Of a DNA stretch of 64,000 nt, positions 23,008-35,376 are shown in pieces. Within the stretch, counting starts at the first letter, position 1, and the number at the start of each line of letters is the position of its first letter. The notes under the pieces are model-generated. The model was not told the origin of the DNA, did no database searches, and saw only the letters and a program-made list of their open reading frames with translations. The position numbers and the translations under genes were made by a program. The stretch comes from Serendipita indica DSM 11827 (taxonomy: Eukaryota > Basidiomycota > Agaricomycetes > Sebacinales > Serendipitaceae). Where the stretch lies: the NCBI GenBank assembly GCA_910890315.1, contig CAJVGD010000012.1, positions 744,001-808,000 of the forward strand. Direction: 5' to 3'.

Positions 23008-26000
23008 ATGCCCAGATCGAAGATTGATGACCTTGGATTTCTGGAACTATCACCAGGGACTGATCCTGTCGTCGAGTGAGTTGCATACGCAAAGCGCATA
23101 GTCGTTGCTGAGCTTGCTATGTTAGTATTGTCGCTATTCATGGTCTAGATGGTCACAGAGAAAAGACATGGACAACAGACGATGGGATCCTATGGCTACG
23201 GGATCTCTTGCCTTCCAACTTGCCCAACGCACGAATCCTCAGTTATGGCTACGATGCCGATACGCAAAGTAAAGAATGCGTATCCACTCAAACAATGCGT
23301 CGTCATGCCGAAGGACTGGCTCAGGCTCTTTCAAGGCAACGGACGCACGCACCTCGAGTAAGTAAACACCTACTGCGAAGGGGCATACTCTGAACAACAC
23401 CTAGCGTCCTATAATCTTCGTTGCGCACAATATAGGAGGTATCATCCTCAAATGGGTTCGTCACAGTCAAGCTGAAACCTCTTGTGTTGACGCTCGTGTA
23501 GGCGCTCGTGATCTGTCACAATCAGAACCCGGAGTCAAAGTGCGATCTACGAGATATTTTGGTTTCTACTCATGCGATCCTCTTCTTCGGAACTCCTCAC
23601 TCTGGCTTCGAGGGCACGACTCTCCTGACCGCGATCGACCGCTTCGCATCAATGTATACGAAAACGACCAATGTTCTCCTCAAAGATCTTGAGAATCACT
23701 CGTCTGAACTCGAAAACGTCCAGAGTCTGTATGTCGCTGCGAGCGAGAAGTTCAACAGTATATTCTTCTGTGAAGCATACAAGACACCTGCAGAGAGAAA
23801 GAGGAGGAAGTTGGTTCGTTTCGAATTTAGACAGGTTGATCCGATGCTGACTATGTCATAGAATGTTCCTCATCACGCGGCGGTCATCGCTGGTGATCGA
23901 AACGCCACGACTATCGTCCTGCATGCCAGCCACGAAGATCTGGTCAGGTTCCATGCAGCAGATAGAGACAATTATCGCACCGTTCTTCATCATCTCAAAG
24001 ACTACTCCAGCGGCGCAACCACAGCTGTGAGTGAGAAGTGGACAAGAGAAGACATCTATCGCAGTGAGTAGCACCGTGTAAACATCACTAGTTAGCCAAT
24101 TGATTCGCAGGCGCTGCAAGAGGAGAGTCTGGTTCCCAGGAAGTGGCACGACCGAAGTCACTTCCACCAGCGTCAATAAGCTACATCGAGCGACCAGAGC
24201 TCCAATCTCTCATTACACAAAAGCTTCTCCCAGGCGGCGATGTGGGCCGCCAACCGCGATGTATTCTATACGGGCTCGGAGGGGCTGGGAAAACTCAGCT
24301 TGCAACGAGATGGATCAGGAAAAATAAGAACAAGTATGCGATTACATATGCATCGGACGTCTCTAATATTCTACAAGGTTCACTCGAGTGATTGTTATCG
24401 ATGCAACGAGTCAGGCCCAGCTGGAAGCGGACTTGGAGCGGTCGATTCGCACCTTGGGAACCGAATACAGCAAGATGACGTGGGAGGATGCAGTCTCCCA
24501 CCTGGACTACAATGAAAAGGGATGGCTACTGTTCATGGACAACGCAGATTCATCTGAACTGAATCTTGATCCATATCTCCCGGGGTCTATCCATGGAGCA
24601 ATCATCATCACGACACGGAATAGAGGCTGCATTGGCCACGCTCCCAACGGCGCAATTCCTGTCGGCGAGCTGGAGGAGAGCGAGGCCATAAACCTCCTTC
24701 ATACAGTTTCCAATATCCCACGTACATCTGGAATCAAGTCTGTGGAGATTGTAAGGGAGCTTGGAATGCTGGCACTTGCGGTCACTCAAGCGGGGGCTTA
24801 CATCCGCACTACACAGCGTCCGGATACATACCTCGAAAGTTTTCGCAAGCATAGAAAGCGATTGATGAGCAAAGTTCCGGGTGAGGGAACACATTATCCG
24901 TCCTCGACATACACCGCATTCGACCTGTCTTTTCGCCGTCTACCGACTAAAACACAGGATTTTATGAGAATATGCGCATTTCTTCACCACTCCCTCATTC
25001 CATACGCGCTATTCCAGCAATCGACCGAGTCAAAATTTATCACACCCGTGATCAGGGCGAGCTGGGCCCCACCAGAGAGTGATAAAGTATTTACTACAAA
25101 GCTAGAGGGAATTTTTGGGTTGGAATGGGATGAGATTACGTTCCAAGAAACTGTAGATTCGGCTTTGCACGCGTCTCTGATCAGTGTTTCAACTGACGGG
25201 CTATTCTACACTGTTCACCCACTCCTTCAAACATATATCAAGGATGGACTGAACGAAGAAGAGAATTTCACCTATATACGTATGACAGCACAGCTATTGC
25301 TTGGCGCAACCCAGCCATTTGAGAGTAGCAATGGACACCGATGGCAACTCCTCGCGCATGTCAACAGCATCCCTCGATCTGTTCAGTCACAGCACGTCGC
25401 TAGCGCATTGGCTTTCGGCAAATTCTATGAGTCTTTGGCAGATTGGAATGCATGCCAAGATTTATTGGAAGTTGCTCTTCCGAATGTTATGGCCGCTCTT
25501 GGCCAAAGGCATAAAGACTCACTATGGCTGATGTCTCTTCTCGCGGGGACATTACGGGTGCTTAGTCAACTGGAAAAGGCAGAAACAATGCAGCGAGAAA
25601 TACTTTCTCTGCACCTAGACATCCTTGGGCCGCGAAATTTAGACACGGTCACTGCAATGCACGACCTTGCAGTCACACTGAATGAACGTGGTCAGTTGGA
25701 GGAAGCAGAAACGATGAAGCGAGAGGTACTCGCTCTGCGGCTAGACATCCTCGGACGACGGCACCTGGACACGGTCCGAGCAATGCACAACCTTGCAACC
25801 ACTCTGCATGGACGTGGTCAGTGGGAGGAAGCGGAAACGATTCAGCGAGAGGCACTCGCTCTGCAGCTAGACATCCTCGGACGACGGCACCTAGACACAG
25901 TCCACGCAATACACAACCTTGCAGTCACTCTGCATGGACGTGGTCAGTTGGAGGAAGCGGAAACGATGAAGCGAGAGGTGCTCGCTCTGCGGCTAGAAAT

Positions 26001-27147
26001 CCTCGGACGACGGCACCAGGACACGGTCCGGGCAATGCACAACCTTGCAATCACTCTGCATGGACGTGGTCAGTTGGAGGAAACGGAAACGATTCAGCGA
26101 GAAGTACTCGCTCTGCGGCTAGACATTCTCGGACGACGGCACCTAGATACAGTCTGGGCAATGGACAACCTTGCAACCACTCTGCATGGACGTGGTCAGT
26201 TGGAGGAAGCGGAAACGATTCAGCGAGAGGTACTCGCTCTGCGGCTAGACATCCTCGGACGACGGCACCTGGACACGGTCCGGGCACTGCACACCCTTGC
26301 AGTCACTCTGCATGAACGTGGTCAGTTGGAGGAAGCTGAAACGATTCAGCGAGAAGTACTTGCTCTGCGGCTAGACATCCTTGGACGACGGCACCTGGAC
26401 ACGGTCTGGGCAATGGACAGCCTTGCAGCCACTCTGCATGGACGTGGTCAGTTGGAGGAAGCGGAAACGATTCAGCGAGAGGTACTTGCTCTGCGGCTAG
26501 ACATCCTCGGGCGAGGACACCAGGACACGGTCGACGCAATGGACAACCTTGCAATCACTCTGCATGAGTGTGGTCAGTTGGAGGAAGCGGAAACAATTCA
26601 GCGAGAAGTACTCGCTCTGCGGCTAGACATCCTCGGACGACGGCACCTAGCCACGGTCCACACAATGGACAACCTTGCAATCACTCTGCATGAGTGTGGT
26701 CAGTTAGAGGAAGCGGAAACAATTCAGCGAGAGGTACTTGCTCTGCGGCTAGACATCCTCGGACGAGGGCACCAGGTCACGGTCAACGCAATGGACAACC
26801 TTGCAATCACTCTGCATGGACGTGGTCAGTTGGAGGAAGCGGAAACGATGAAGCGAGAGGTACTTGCTCTGCGGCTAGACATCCTCGGACGAGGGCACCA
26901 GGACACGGTCGACGCAATGGACAACCTTGCAATCACTCTGCATGAAAGTGGTCAGTTGGAGCAAGCGGAACCAATTCAGCGAGAAGTACTTGCTCTGCGG
27001 CTAGACATCCTCGGACGACGGCACCTAGACACGGTTCGGGCAATGGAAAACCTTGCAGCCACTCTGCATGGATGTAACCAGTTAGAGGAAGCAGAAATAA
27101 TGCGGCGGGATGCATTCGCCTTGCGGCTGGAGATCCTTGGACCGTAA
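23008..27147 (+). CDS. NLR copy C: hydrolase-like/NB-ARC/TPR protein, 1274 aa, intact
   Basis: Exons 23008-23075, 23126-23357, 23405-23455, 23502-23813, 23862-24030, 24111-24333 and 24378-27147 join to 1275 codons, the same exon lengths as copy B. Domains as in copy B: hydrolase-like domain with AHNIGG (Asn at about 109), P-loop GLGGAGKTQLA, Walker B-like WLLFMDNAD, GAIIITTRNR, LGMLALAVTQAGAYI, then 12 TPR units. By eye only nine residues differ from copy B in the roughly 410 residues between the start of the last exon and the repeats, while about 70 differ inside the 504-residue array. Later units carry variants missing from copy B (HECGQ, HESGQ, RGHQ). The GH31 gene follows 440 bases downstream on the same strand. 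Confidence 0.9.
25633..27144 (+). repeat. TPR-coding array, 12 x 126 bases, copy C
   Basis: Twelve 126-base units like those of copy B but less uniform. The residue after DTV takes T, R, H, W, D or N; unit ends include HERGQ, HGRGQ, HECGQ, HESGQ and HGCNQ. No unit is lost or gained relative to copy B. Confidence 0.9.
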
Positions 27148-27589
27148 TACAACAATATTCTTGGCACTGCGCTCGACCTCGTAAATCAACTTGGTCGGAT
27201 GTATCTTTACATCGAGCATGAGAGTTCAAGTCTTGACTATTGACTAGTAGGATAATTCCGTAGTGCCTTTGTATGCGCCTGTTTCGGATAGCCAGAATTT
27301 TAGATGTCACTTGTAGACATCTTACTCTCAAACGAAGAATTCTCTTAGACGAGGTCATATGGATCAGTATCCTGTGACTTGCTTTCTTAATATATCCCGA
27401 ATACAGACTTCTTTCCTGTCGACCCGTGGTTGCCACTAGACTGAGTGAAGATCCAGACCACTCATCGGTCCAACTTCAATGGTTGTTCTGTTTCAGAATC
27501 TTCGCCCGGCAGTTACGACTCGCTCGTGGCGGCTTCCGCTTGTCAAACTCGAACTCTGGCTCAGTCTCCTCCTTCACCGGCTGCGCACG
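27148..27589. promoter_or_regulatory. NLR-GH31 intergenic region, copy C
   Basis: 440 bases between the NLR stop and the preferred GH31 start. An upstream in-frame ATG exists at 27479, but the ATG at 27590 directly precedes a standard signal peptide and is preferred. No defined promoter element can be named. Confidence 0.4.
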
Positions 27590-30500
27590 ATGATCCCATC
27601 AATACGACACTCAAACATTCTCACTTTGTTGTTGATCCTGGTTCTCGTTGCTCCGTCCGGATTCGCAACACAAAAACAGCAGAATTTGGATGAATGTCCA
27701 GGATACAATGCGCAGAATGTTCAGGTATCCGACAGAGAACTCACAGCAGACTTGGTGCTTGCAGGAAAGCCCTGTGGAATCTACGGAGACGAGCTGGAAA
27801 AGCTGTCCTTGCGAGTGCAATACCAAACAGGTTGGTTGTTATCACACGAGGCTGGCAAGCAATGACCCTCTTCACTTTAGATTCTAGAATACGTGTTCAG
27901 GTGACGGATCCAGAGCAGACACGCTACGAAGTACCTGAAAGCATCTTCCCGCGACCATCATCATCCACCGGAGCTATCACGCCGAAGATCAAGTTTCGGT
28001 TTGCAGCGAGTCCATTTAGCTTCTCAATCGTTCGGGTGGATACGAATGAGGTTCTCTTTGATACCTCCGCTGCACCGCTGATCTTCGCGCCGCAGTATTT
28101 GCGCTTGAAGACGACATTGCCTCTGAACGCGAACATATATGGACTAGGAGAACATACGGAATCTTTTCGATTACCCATAGAGCAGGGTGTTACGCGTACC
28201 CTTTGGGCACGAGATGCCATCCGTATTCCAACGGGCACAAACCTCTACGGTGCACATCCGATCTATGTTGAGCAGCGACATACGGGGGCTCATGGGGTAT
28301 TCCTTCTCAATTCGAATGGGATGGACGTCAAGATCAAGAACGAGGGTAGCCACGGATCCCTGGAGTACAATATCATCGGCGGCATTCTGGATCTATACTT
28401 CTTTGCCGGACCAACACCAGTGGACGTGGCTCGGCAATATGCACAAGTAGCTGGACTGCCTGTCGAGTTTCCGTACTGGAGCTTTGGGCTGCATCAATGC
28501 CGTTTTGGCTATAAAGATGTCGAAGAAGTCAGACAAGTCGTTGCCAACTACAGTGAAGCAGGGATTCCTCTGGAGACAATGTGGATTGATAGTATGTTTT
28601 TACTCGTCCATCTACTCGAACTAATGCCGTCAGTCGATTACATGGACGACCGCTTGGTTTTCACGACCGATCCAGTCGCGTATCCAAAGGCAGAGGTCCA
28701 GAAATTGGTCAAAGATCTGCACTCGAAAAACCAACAGCTAGGTAAGGAATCTCTTCAGTGCGAAATTTCACTAACAATTTATAAGTCATGATGGTCGACC
28801 CCGCAATTGGCACCCGTGCCGGAGTCTCTGGAGCATACGAGCGAGGGTCGATCGCAGATGTATGGCTCAAAGGACCAGATGGGCAGCCTCACATCGGAAG
28901 TAGGCATTTATTGTCCTCTTACTACACAATCTCATTGTTACATAGTCGTTTGGCCAGGCACTGTCGTCTTTCCAGACTGGTTCCATCCTAGTGCGCAACC
29001 GTTTTGGACGGACGAGTTCAAGCGCTTCTTCAATCCAAATGATGGAATTGACATAGACGCGGCATGGATTGATATGAACGAACCTGCTTCGTTCTGTTAT
29101 CAACCATGCACCGTAACGCCAAATACGGTGGACGTCAATCAGCTTATGCTCACCCTAGGAGATGTTCCGCCGTTGGAGGATGAAGAATCAGACTACGAGG
29201 GAATCAATCTACAGCGTCCGCCTTATGCAATCAACAACGACCTTCCGAGACTCAGTGACCGTACGGCACCAGTTGATGCTGTTCACCACAACGGTCTACT
29301 GGAATATGATACTCGTACGTCTTTCTTCTCGACTTTTTCGTTATCCTGAACGAGGAGCAGACAATTTGTACGGAAGCATGATGTCAATGGCCACTAGAGA
29401 AGCTATGCTCGCGAGGCGTCCAGGAGTCCGACCATTTATCATTACTCGTTCGACGTTTGCCGGTATCGGAGCCAAGGTCGGTAAATGGCTAGGGGATAAT
29501 GTCAGGTATTGCACGTCCATACTTGGATAGAATTATGACTAACCTTGCTAGTGATTGGGTGCAATATCGTTTCTCGATCGCTGGTATGCTCGCCTTTTCC
29601 AGTATTTATCAAGTACCGATGGTTGGATCGGATGGTGAGCGGAATCTAAGTACTGGTTGTGCAGAAAATTGACTCTGGTCAGTATGTGGATTCGTTGACA
29701 ACACCACTGAAACTCTCTGTGCTCGTTGGGCAATGCTTGGCGCATTCTCACCATTCTATCGAAACCACAACGACATCGCATCGATTCCGCAAGAATTCTA
29801 TCGCTGGCCCATTGTCGCACGAGCCGCAAAGATGGCAATCGACATCCGGTATCGGCTCCTCGACTATCTCTACACCGCGTTCCACCGTGCGCATCTTGAC
29901 GGGACCCCCGTTGTCCAGCCCCTCTTCTTCGCCTATCCGCAGGACAGTGCAACTTATGGTATCGAGCATCAGTTCCTCTTTGGAGAAAGCGTCCTCGTAT
30001 CTCCGGTTCTCGACGAGGGGAACGACGTGGAGATTTACCTTCCCGACGACATTTTCTACGACTTTGGATCCAAGCGGGCTATATATGGCTCGGCTGAAAA
30101 GGCGTGGGTGCGACAAGTCGCCATGGACGAGATTCCGCTACTCATCAAGGGTGGCTCAATCCTTCCTCTCCGTGTGGAAAGCGCCATGACGACAAAAGCA
30201 TTACGGGAGAAGGACTTTGAGCTCTTCGTCGCCCCTGGCTCAGAATGGACTGCGAAGGGAAGCCTTTACATGGATGATGGTGTCAGCATCGAGCAGGAAG
30301 CGACGCTCGATGTTGTTTACGAATTTGATGGAGCAAATCTGCTCGTCACGACGAGTGGCCGGTACGACGTTGGTCGACTACGATATACGAAGATTACATT
30401 CCTTGGCGTGTACGAGGCCCCCGTCGGAGTCAAGCTCTCCGTGAAGAGCGGAAAGACGATCAAGGTTGAGGATGCCAAGTGGGACGGAGCACTGGAAACA

Positions 30501-30614
30501 TTCACCGTGGGTGTGGGCATCTCGCTCGTTGAGAGCTTTTACATTACATTGGAATGGGATACGGCAGCCGAAGGAGGGAAACATGGCTCTCATCCGGCAC
30601 ACGACGAACTTTAG
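27590..30614 (+). CDS. Secreted GH31 alpha-glucosidase, 900 aa
   Basis: Eight exons (27590-27830, 27881-28591, 28634-28741, 28786-28899, 28946-29314, 29361-29505, 29552-29634, 29683-30614) join in frame to 901 codons. A signal peptide is present ([17 protein letters not shown] after MIPSIRHSN). GH31 landmarks: [28 protein letters not shown], the nucleophile in [12 protein letters not shown] (Asp about 434), the acid/base in WLGDNVSDW (about 559), VGSDVCGF formed across intron 7, and [16 protein letters not shown]. This is the maltase/glucoamylase type, which releases glucose from the non-reducing ends of maltose and starch oligomers outside the cell. Length is as expected. Starting at 27479 instead would give 937 residues with a buried signal. 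A broken sister copy lies at 18110-19868. Confidence 0.9.
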
Positions 30615-30719
30615 AGTACCATGACAGGAGGAATATCGCGCAACTCTGGTCCTGATATAATCCATATATACACCCTTCTGAAACGAGTTCAAACCTCTGT
30701 AAGCACTGAAGCACCATGG

Positions 30720-32469
30720 TCATGCGAGTGTGCCCTGTAGGATAGTTAATAAGGTAAACAGCTGCGAGAAGGTGAAACTGACCATGGGATCCCATGCGGG
30801 GAGTACCCTTGCATTCCCCTTCTCCAAAATGGCGACTAGATCCTTCGGCGCAATATTGCGTGGAACAACAACTTGGTAAACAAATTCGTCGAACCACTTG
30901 TCGGTCATGACGAAGAAGCCATGGTCACCCAGCGCGTCTCCCCAGCTATTCTCCACCTTGAAGCGCACTGTATTCCCTTCGTCGTCAACATGCACGGCTG
31001 TTATGACCATTGCATGTGTCATAGACGACTCGGAAGATTGAAGACGTTCGGCCTTCGACATGCCTGGCGATGCGTGAGAAAGTGGAGTTCGATAAACCAA
31101 GTGTCGAGCTGACCTAATGTGATGCCAAAGGCCCTCTCGTAGTCGTACATCTCCGCATCCATGATACCGAGCTGAGAGTTGGAGAACTTGCCGACATCAC
31201 ATCCGAAGAACACGGGGTGGTTAGCTTTGATGCACTATCCTATCGTCAGATTACTCCTAATATGCGTGGTCATAAATTACCTGTACCACCACTTCCTTCA
31301 TGCGTTTGCTCGTCGTGTTGACGTACCGGATTGGCTTTCCGCCCCAAACATTACCGAGTCGGTCCACCGTGTAGAGTGTATCATACTCGTTCCTTGGGTC
31401 GTTGATCAAGCTGAACGCTTCAGTGTGCTTATTCTTCGGCGTTTCCGCGAATGTCTTGTAAAACTCGATTGGCGTGCCCGTCCAGCTGCGAGCCTTCTTG
31501 TCTTTATCATAGTACTCCCACGTAAACTTTTCTTTGGGGGATGGTGGAACACCGAGGCAGATGGCGAGGATATTGTAAATCTCGCGCAAAAAGTCTTCCT
31601 TCTTCTTCCTCAAGATGCCGACGCGCGCCTCTGCCGCTCTCTCCTCTTGGCCCTTGTTGATGAGGTCGACATGCCATTCCGAGTTTCGCAGCGCTTGGTC
31701 GAGCTTTCGTAGACGCAAGGCGTGCTCTCGCACCTTGGTTGTAAGGAGCGAGTCCATTCTGCCAGAATTGGACGAGGAGAATGACTCCGGGTAGATAGGC
31801 TGCGGTACGACACCGTATCTCTCGAATAGGTTCACCACCATGTCCCATTGTCCTCCATCGTTGAGTGGAGCCATGCTGAGATACTGCACAAGCCGGTCGT
31901 CGAGTGGCTTGTCAGCGAGCTCAATGCTGTTCTCCAAGTAGTAGTTCGACTTCTCTAGCTTGTCGTAGAAGAAGAGATAGCTCTGACTGAGCTGGAATTC
32001 CGCATCCTCCGCCAAGCCGACGGACGGGTGTTGCGCGATGGTGTACCGGAGGACATTGGTCGAGGAGAAGAGCCAGCAGCGCCCGCTTGAACGTTGGTTT
32101 GTGATAGGTCTTGGGATATATGGCAGGGAGACGTTGAAGATGAATGTATCTGCAACGACTGGTGGGCGTCGGAGGAGCGATGCATTGATATCTGTATGAG
32201 ACAATACAGTCCTCGAGATGGATGTCACAGGATCCTTAGAGAAGTGTTATTCAATCTCAAGCTAAACGGTAACTACTAACCTTGGAGGCTGCATATTCCC
32301 AGTCATCCAACAACGCACCTTCCAAGGCTCCATTTCTGCTAGTTGCGACTGCATTCAAGTCCAAAGATGCAAGATTATCTGCTAGCTCCTTCGCCTGAGC
32401 AGCCATTGCCGCTTGAACTTTGCGTTTCTCGCTAAAGTCGGGCACGGGTTGTGATGGCGTGGCACCCAT
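30720..32469 (-). CDS. Bleomycin hydrolase (C1B cysteine aminopeptidase), 519 aa
   Basis: Exons 32281-32469, 31281-32234, 31114-31234, 30783-31063 and 30720-30734 join to 520 codons. Papain-fold triad residues are visible: Cys in NQRSSGRCWLFSS (about 116), His in SSMTHAMVITAV (about 438) and Asn in VENSWGDALGDHG (about 460). The C-terminus is LPAWDPMGTLA, matching the family's C-terminal arm, which reaches into the active site and makes it an aminopeptidase. The yeast homologue (LAP3/BLH1) forms a cytosolic hexamer and hydrolyses homocysteine thiolactone and bleomycin. The last exon is only 15 bases including the stop; without it the protein would read into intron sequence. Convergent with GH31, with 105 bases between them. 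Confidence 0.93.
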
Positions 32470-32772
32470 ATTGCGTCAAAGAAGGTCTGTAAGTAGATGA
32501 ACTAGGTTATTTGGAACCTGAAAGAGTAGGGGTTGAACAGCGCCGGGACTTGGAAGTAGGAGAGTTCAAGTGCCGATAAGGCGCTGGGCCATATGGCCGC
32601 TGTTGGAAAGCGCCACGAGGCGGTCCTTGGTCAGCAACTTTCGTAATCCGAAGCTTAGGAAGCAAATGTAAAGTGTTCTCCACGTCGTCTAGCATGAACC
32701 CTCCGAGTGGTCAAGGGAATGGCGAATATAATTGTCCGTCACTAGCGTACAGGGTCTGCTAGTTGTAAGTGA
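32470..32772. other. Intergenic, upstream of bleomycin hydrolase
   Basis: 303 bases between the bleomycin hydrolase start and the stop of the next minus-strand gene. Presumably the promoter; nothing else seen. Confidence 0.4.
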
Positions 32773-33619
32773 TCAGAGGCGAGTAAGTTTCAGGGTCAAA
32801 GCATGCTCCAAGGATGCACTCGCTATCTGCGCGTCCACTGGAGTGGTTGTGCCCTCGGATCCAGAGTTGGATGTTTGTGCACTGGAGCCACGGGAAGATG
32901 GCAAACTTGGAGCCGTAAGCTGGATGGGACCATGCTTCTCGTCAAAGGGCGCAATAAGGGCTTCAATCCTTGACATCTGAGGGAACTTTAGGAGACTATA
33001 AGAGACAATGACGATCCTCCTTACCTGAAAGATGCTCGGCATGAGTCCCTCGACGACCTTGGCAGTCATCTCGAGAGTAGACGCCAGCTTCTCGTTGTCA
33101 AATTCGTCGTACTTGTCGAGGAGCCGTGCCAGACTGTCGTTGTCGTCTCCAGGAATTTTGAATACCACGACAACGCCAATGGGTAGCATTGCTGATGCGG
33201 TCTTGGGAGCCTTGGCAGCTGGGAGTTTGGACTGCCGACGAGAGGTGTCCACGACGGCTGGTCGAATGAAGTGGACCCAAAGGCGCTTGTCAATGATGCG
33301 CTTGAGGAGTGCTTCTCGCCGTGCTGCAGGAGTGCCATATGCAACTTCAGGAAGGATCAAGTTTCCGTAGTGATCGAAATAGTGTTCCCCTGGCCCCTGA
33401 ATTTCGCTGTTCGTAGAGACGTCTCCTTCGACACGCTCGAGAACGGGCTCCTCCCCTTGGTGATTGACATTGTTTTGATCATACGTTTCGTAAGTAGAGT
33501 TGAGGACCGTAGAGCTAAATAAAAGCGAGAGCGGCATGGCTAGAGCACGGCCAGTCACTTCGGTGTAGTAGGGAGCTAAGTCGTACTGACTGTCAATAAG
33601 CAGTGCGTGGAATGAGAGA
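32773..33619 (-). CDS. Unrecognised protein, 5' end unresolved
   Basis: Two exons are supported: 33025-33619 and 32773-32976, with a 48-base intron (GTAAGG to CTCAG) that keeps frame whether or not it is removed. The upstream exon opens after an acceptor (CACTTCTAG) with FHALLIDSQYDLAPYYTEV; the exon carrying the start codon was not found. The product is hydrophilic, with AARREALLKRIIDKRLWVHF, a hydrophobic strand MLPIGVVVVFKIPG and an acidic stretch after it, and ends in a Ser/Thr-rich tail. No signal peptide or membrane segment. I do not recognise a family. Confidence 0.55.
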
Positions 33620-34000
33620 CTAGAAGTGAGTGTAGATGTATATTAGCCGAGAGTAGAATAGTTTGTGGATCGTTCGGAAAGGTTAAGTGGATGTTGGGTC
33701 CAAGTTGGGGAAGCCGCAAACAAAGCAGAAGAAATGACACAGTCGCATTGAAAGTATGAAACGAATATTGTCCACCTGTAAGAGCGGAAGTCGTGTTTGT
33801 CCCTCAGACACACCTTGGAGCTCTCCTCGACCAGGCCACACTTTGGCAAATTCTAGTCAGCTATACTATTATTCTACAAGCCTTTATCTATTTCTGCTAT
33901 CAACTCTTCTATCCACCTTCTTTCCATCTATTGCCACCCGTCGCGTTTGCTAATCCGTCAACATCCATCAAGCATAGAGGCACCCTCAACTCGTACTCAT

Positions 34001-35376
34001 ATGACTAAAACCATGGATTCTCATCGTGATACATTATCAGCACGACTCCAGATTCCGCGACTGGCCAGATCCCTGTCGTTCACAGCACCACCTTGGAAAA
34101 GGCGTACGCAAGCTGAAGAACCAACAGCAAAATATGATGCAAAGCATTCAGGATCAGCCATCTCTCAACTTGTTTCCAGCACCATCGCCTTTTTGGTTCT
34201 GACTCCACCAGACACAACTCCCCCCGCAGAGAACGAGGATCAAGAATTTGAATCCCTGTGTCGTGTAAATCCTAAGAAAGCCTTGGCGACGCGATCTCTC
34301 AACCTCCTCCGGCCAAAGAGCGTACCGAATCTCAGACATGCTCAGAAGGAGCAGCGGCCAAGGAAAACGTAAGGATTTTGGCTCATTCAAACAATATTTA
34401 CTAATAGATCCCTAGTCTTCACGTGTCGACTGACAACCTGAAGTCCTTATCCGGTCCATTGACACACAATGCCTCGCCAATCTTGATAGTCGCTCCAGAG
34501 AACATGCCCCTTGGACATAAAGTGATCAACCTCGTCGGGTCACGGGAGGTAGGCCAGAATATTGACGGAACACCAGTCGCACCTTCACCCACGCTGGTCG
34601 GCGCATCTCTTCAGACAGGACACAAGCAACTTTCTCTGCACTATGCCTCTTTGTACCTTTCTATTCAAGGGGCCGAACCGATCAGCCACCGGACTCTGCC
34701 TGTTCACGAAAGTCCACAGATTTCGGCCTCGATCATGCCAAACCTTTCGCCTCTACGAATATTGCAGCTGATTCCTGACGCAACAAGTGATGCACTGAAC
34801 GATGGATCAATCATTACGCAGTTCTTTACGCCAGCAACCTCCCCCTTGGCCTACGAAAGTACACAGCCGAGTGTCGCCGTTTCGACACCCTCTCCTAGCT
34901 TTTTTTCACACCCTTCTACACGTAATTCGGTGGATCAGGTTTTGGCTACAGACGCAGAGACGAGTGTCGAGTCTACTAGTGTCAAGGAAGAAGTCAGGGC
35001 TCGCAATGATCACGACGCCGAAATCAGTCGTGAGATGCCGTCGGCCTCCGAGTCGGACCTCATAAGGGACATTACAGCCGATTTGGATGTCTTCCTGATG
35101 GCGTCTCCAATGGGTAGTCGCATTCAGCAGACGGAGAGTATAGAGTTCAAGGGTCGGAGGGTGAGTCGCTGCGCTATCTACAAAGACTTCATCGCTGACT
35201 CTAAGTAGTGGGACTACCTCGATAAACCGACTTTTGGTCCCGCCTTGCAAGAACAGCCGATGTTTGCCTTATCTCGATGCCGTGCTCTTCCTTCAAGCTC
35301 GTCCATTCTACGCCCGCTCACCCAGGCAGACTTTGATGCCTCGTTTGTAGAAGTGTTCCAGGTCAAGCGCAAGTAA
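34001..35376 (+). CDS. Unrecognised low-complexity protein, about 426 aa
   Basis: Exons 34001-34368, 34416-35160 and 35209-35376 join to 427 codons from ATG (MTKTMDSHRD). The N-terminal part is basic (PPWKRRTQ, RSLNLLRPKSVPNLRH); the middle is Ser/Thr/Pro-rich with LHVSTDNLKSLSGPL; the tail has RDITADLDVFLMASP and WDYLDKPTFGPALQ. It looks like a disordered regulatory protein; no catalytic motif. After the stop (35374) a different frame continues with PVGVDYRQFGDTSSDEEWA to about 35490, which looks coding, so the true C-terminus may be longer, reached by an unseen splice or hidden by a missing base near 35372. Confidence 0.6.

Larger units (their letters stand above)
20685..30614 (+). repeat. 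Segmental duplication, copy C
   Basis: Direct copy of block B (12635-19868) up to 29482, then unique to this copy through the rest of GH31. Contains F-box (-), NLR (+) and GH31 (+). Part of it (20934-27147) is also present in inverted form as copy A at 1-4863. Confidence 0.8.

Noticed and set aside
25673-26945. Further repetitive frames in the copy C array
   Set aside because: Same reason as in copy B; none has a start context or independent homology.
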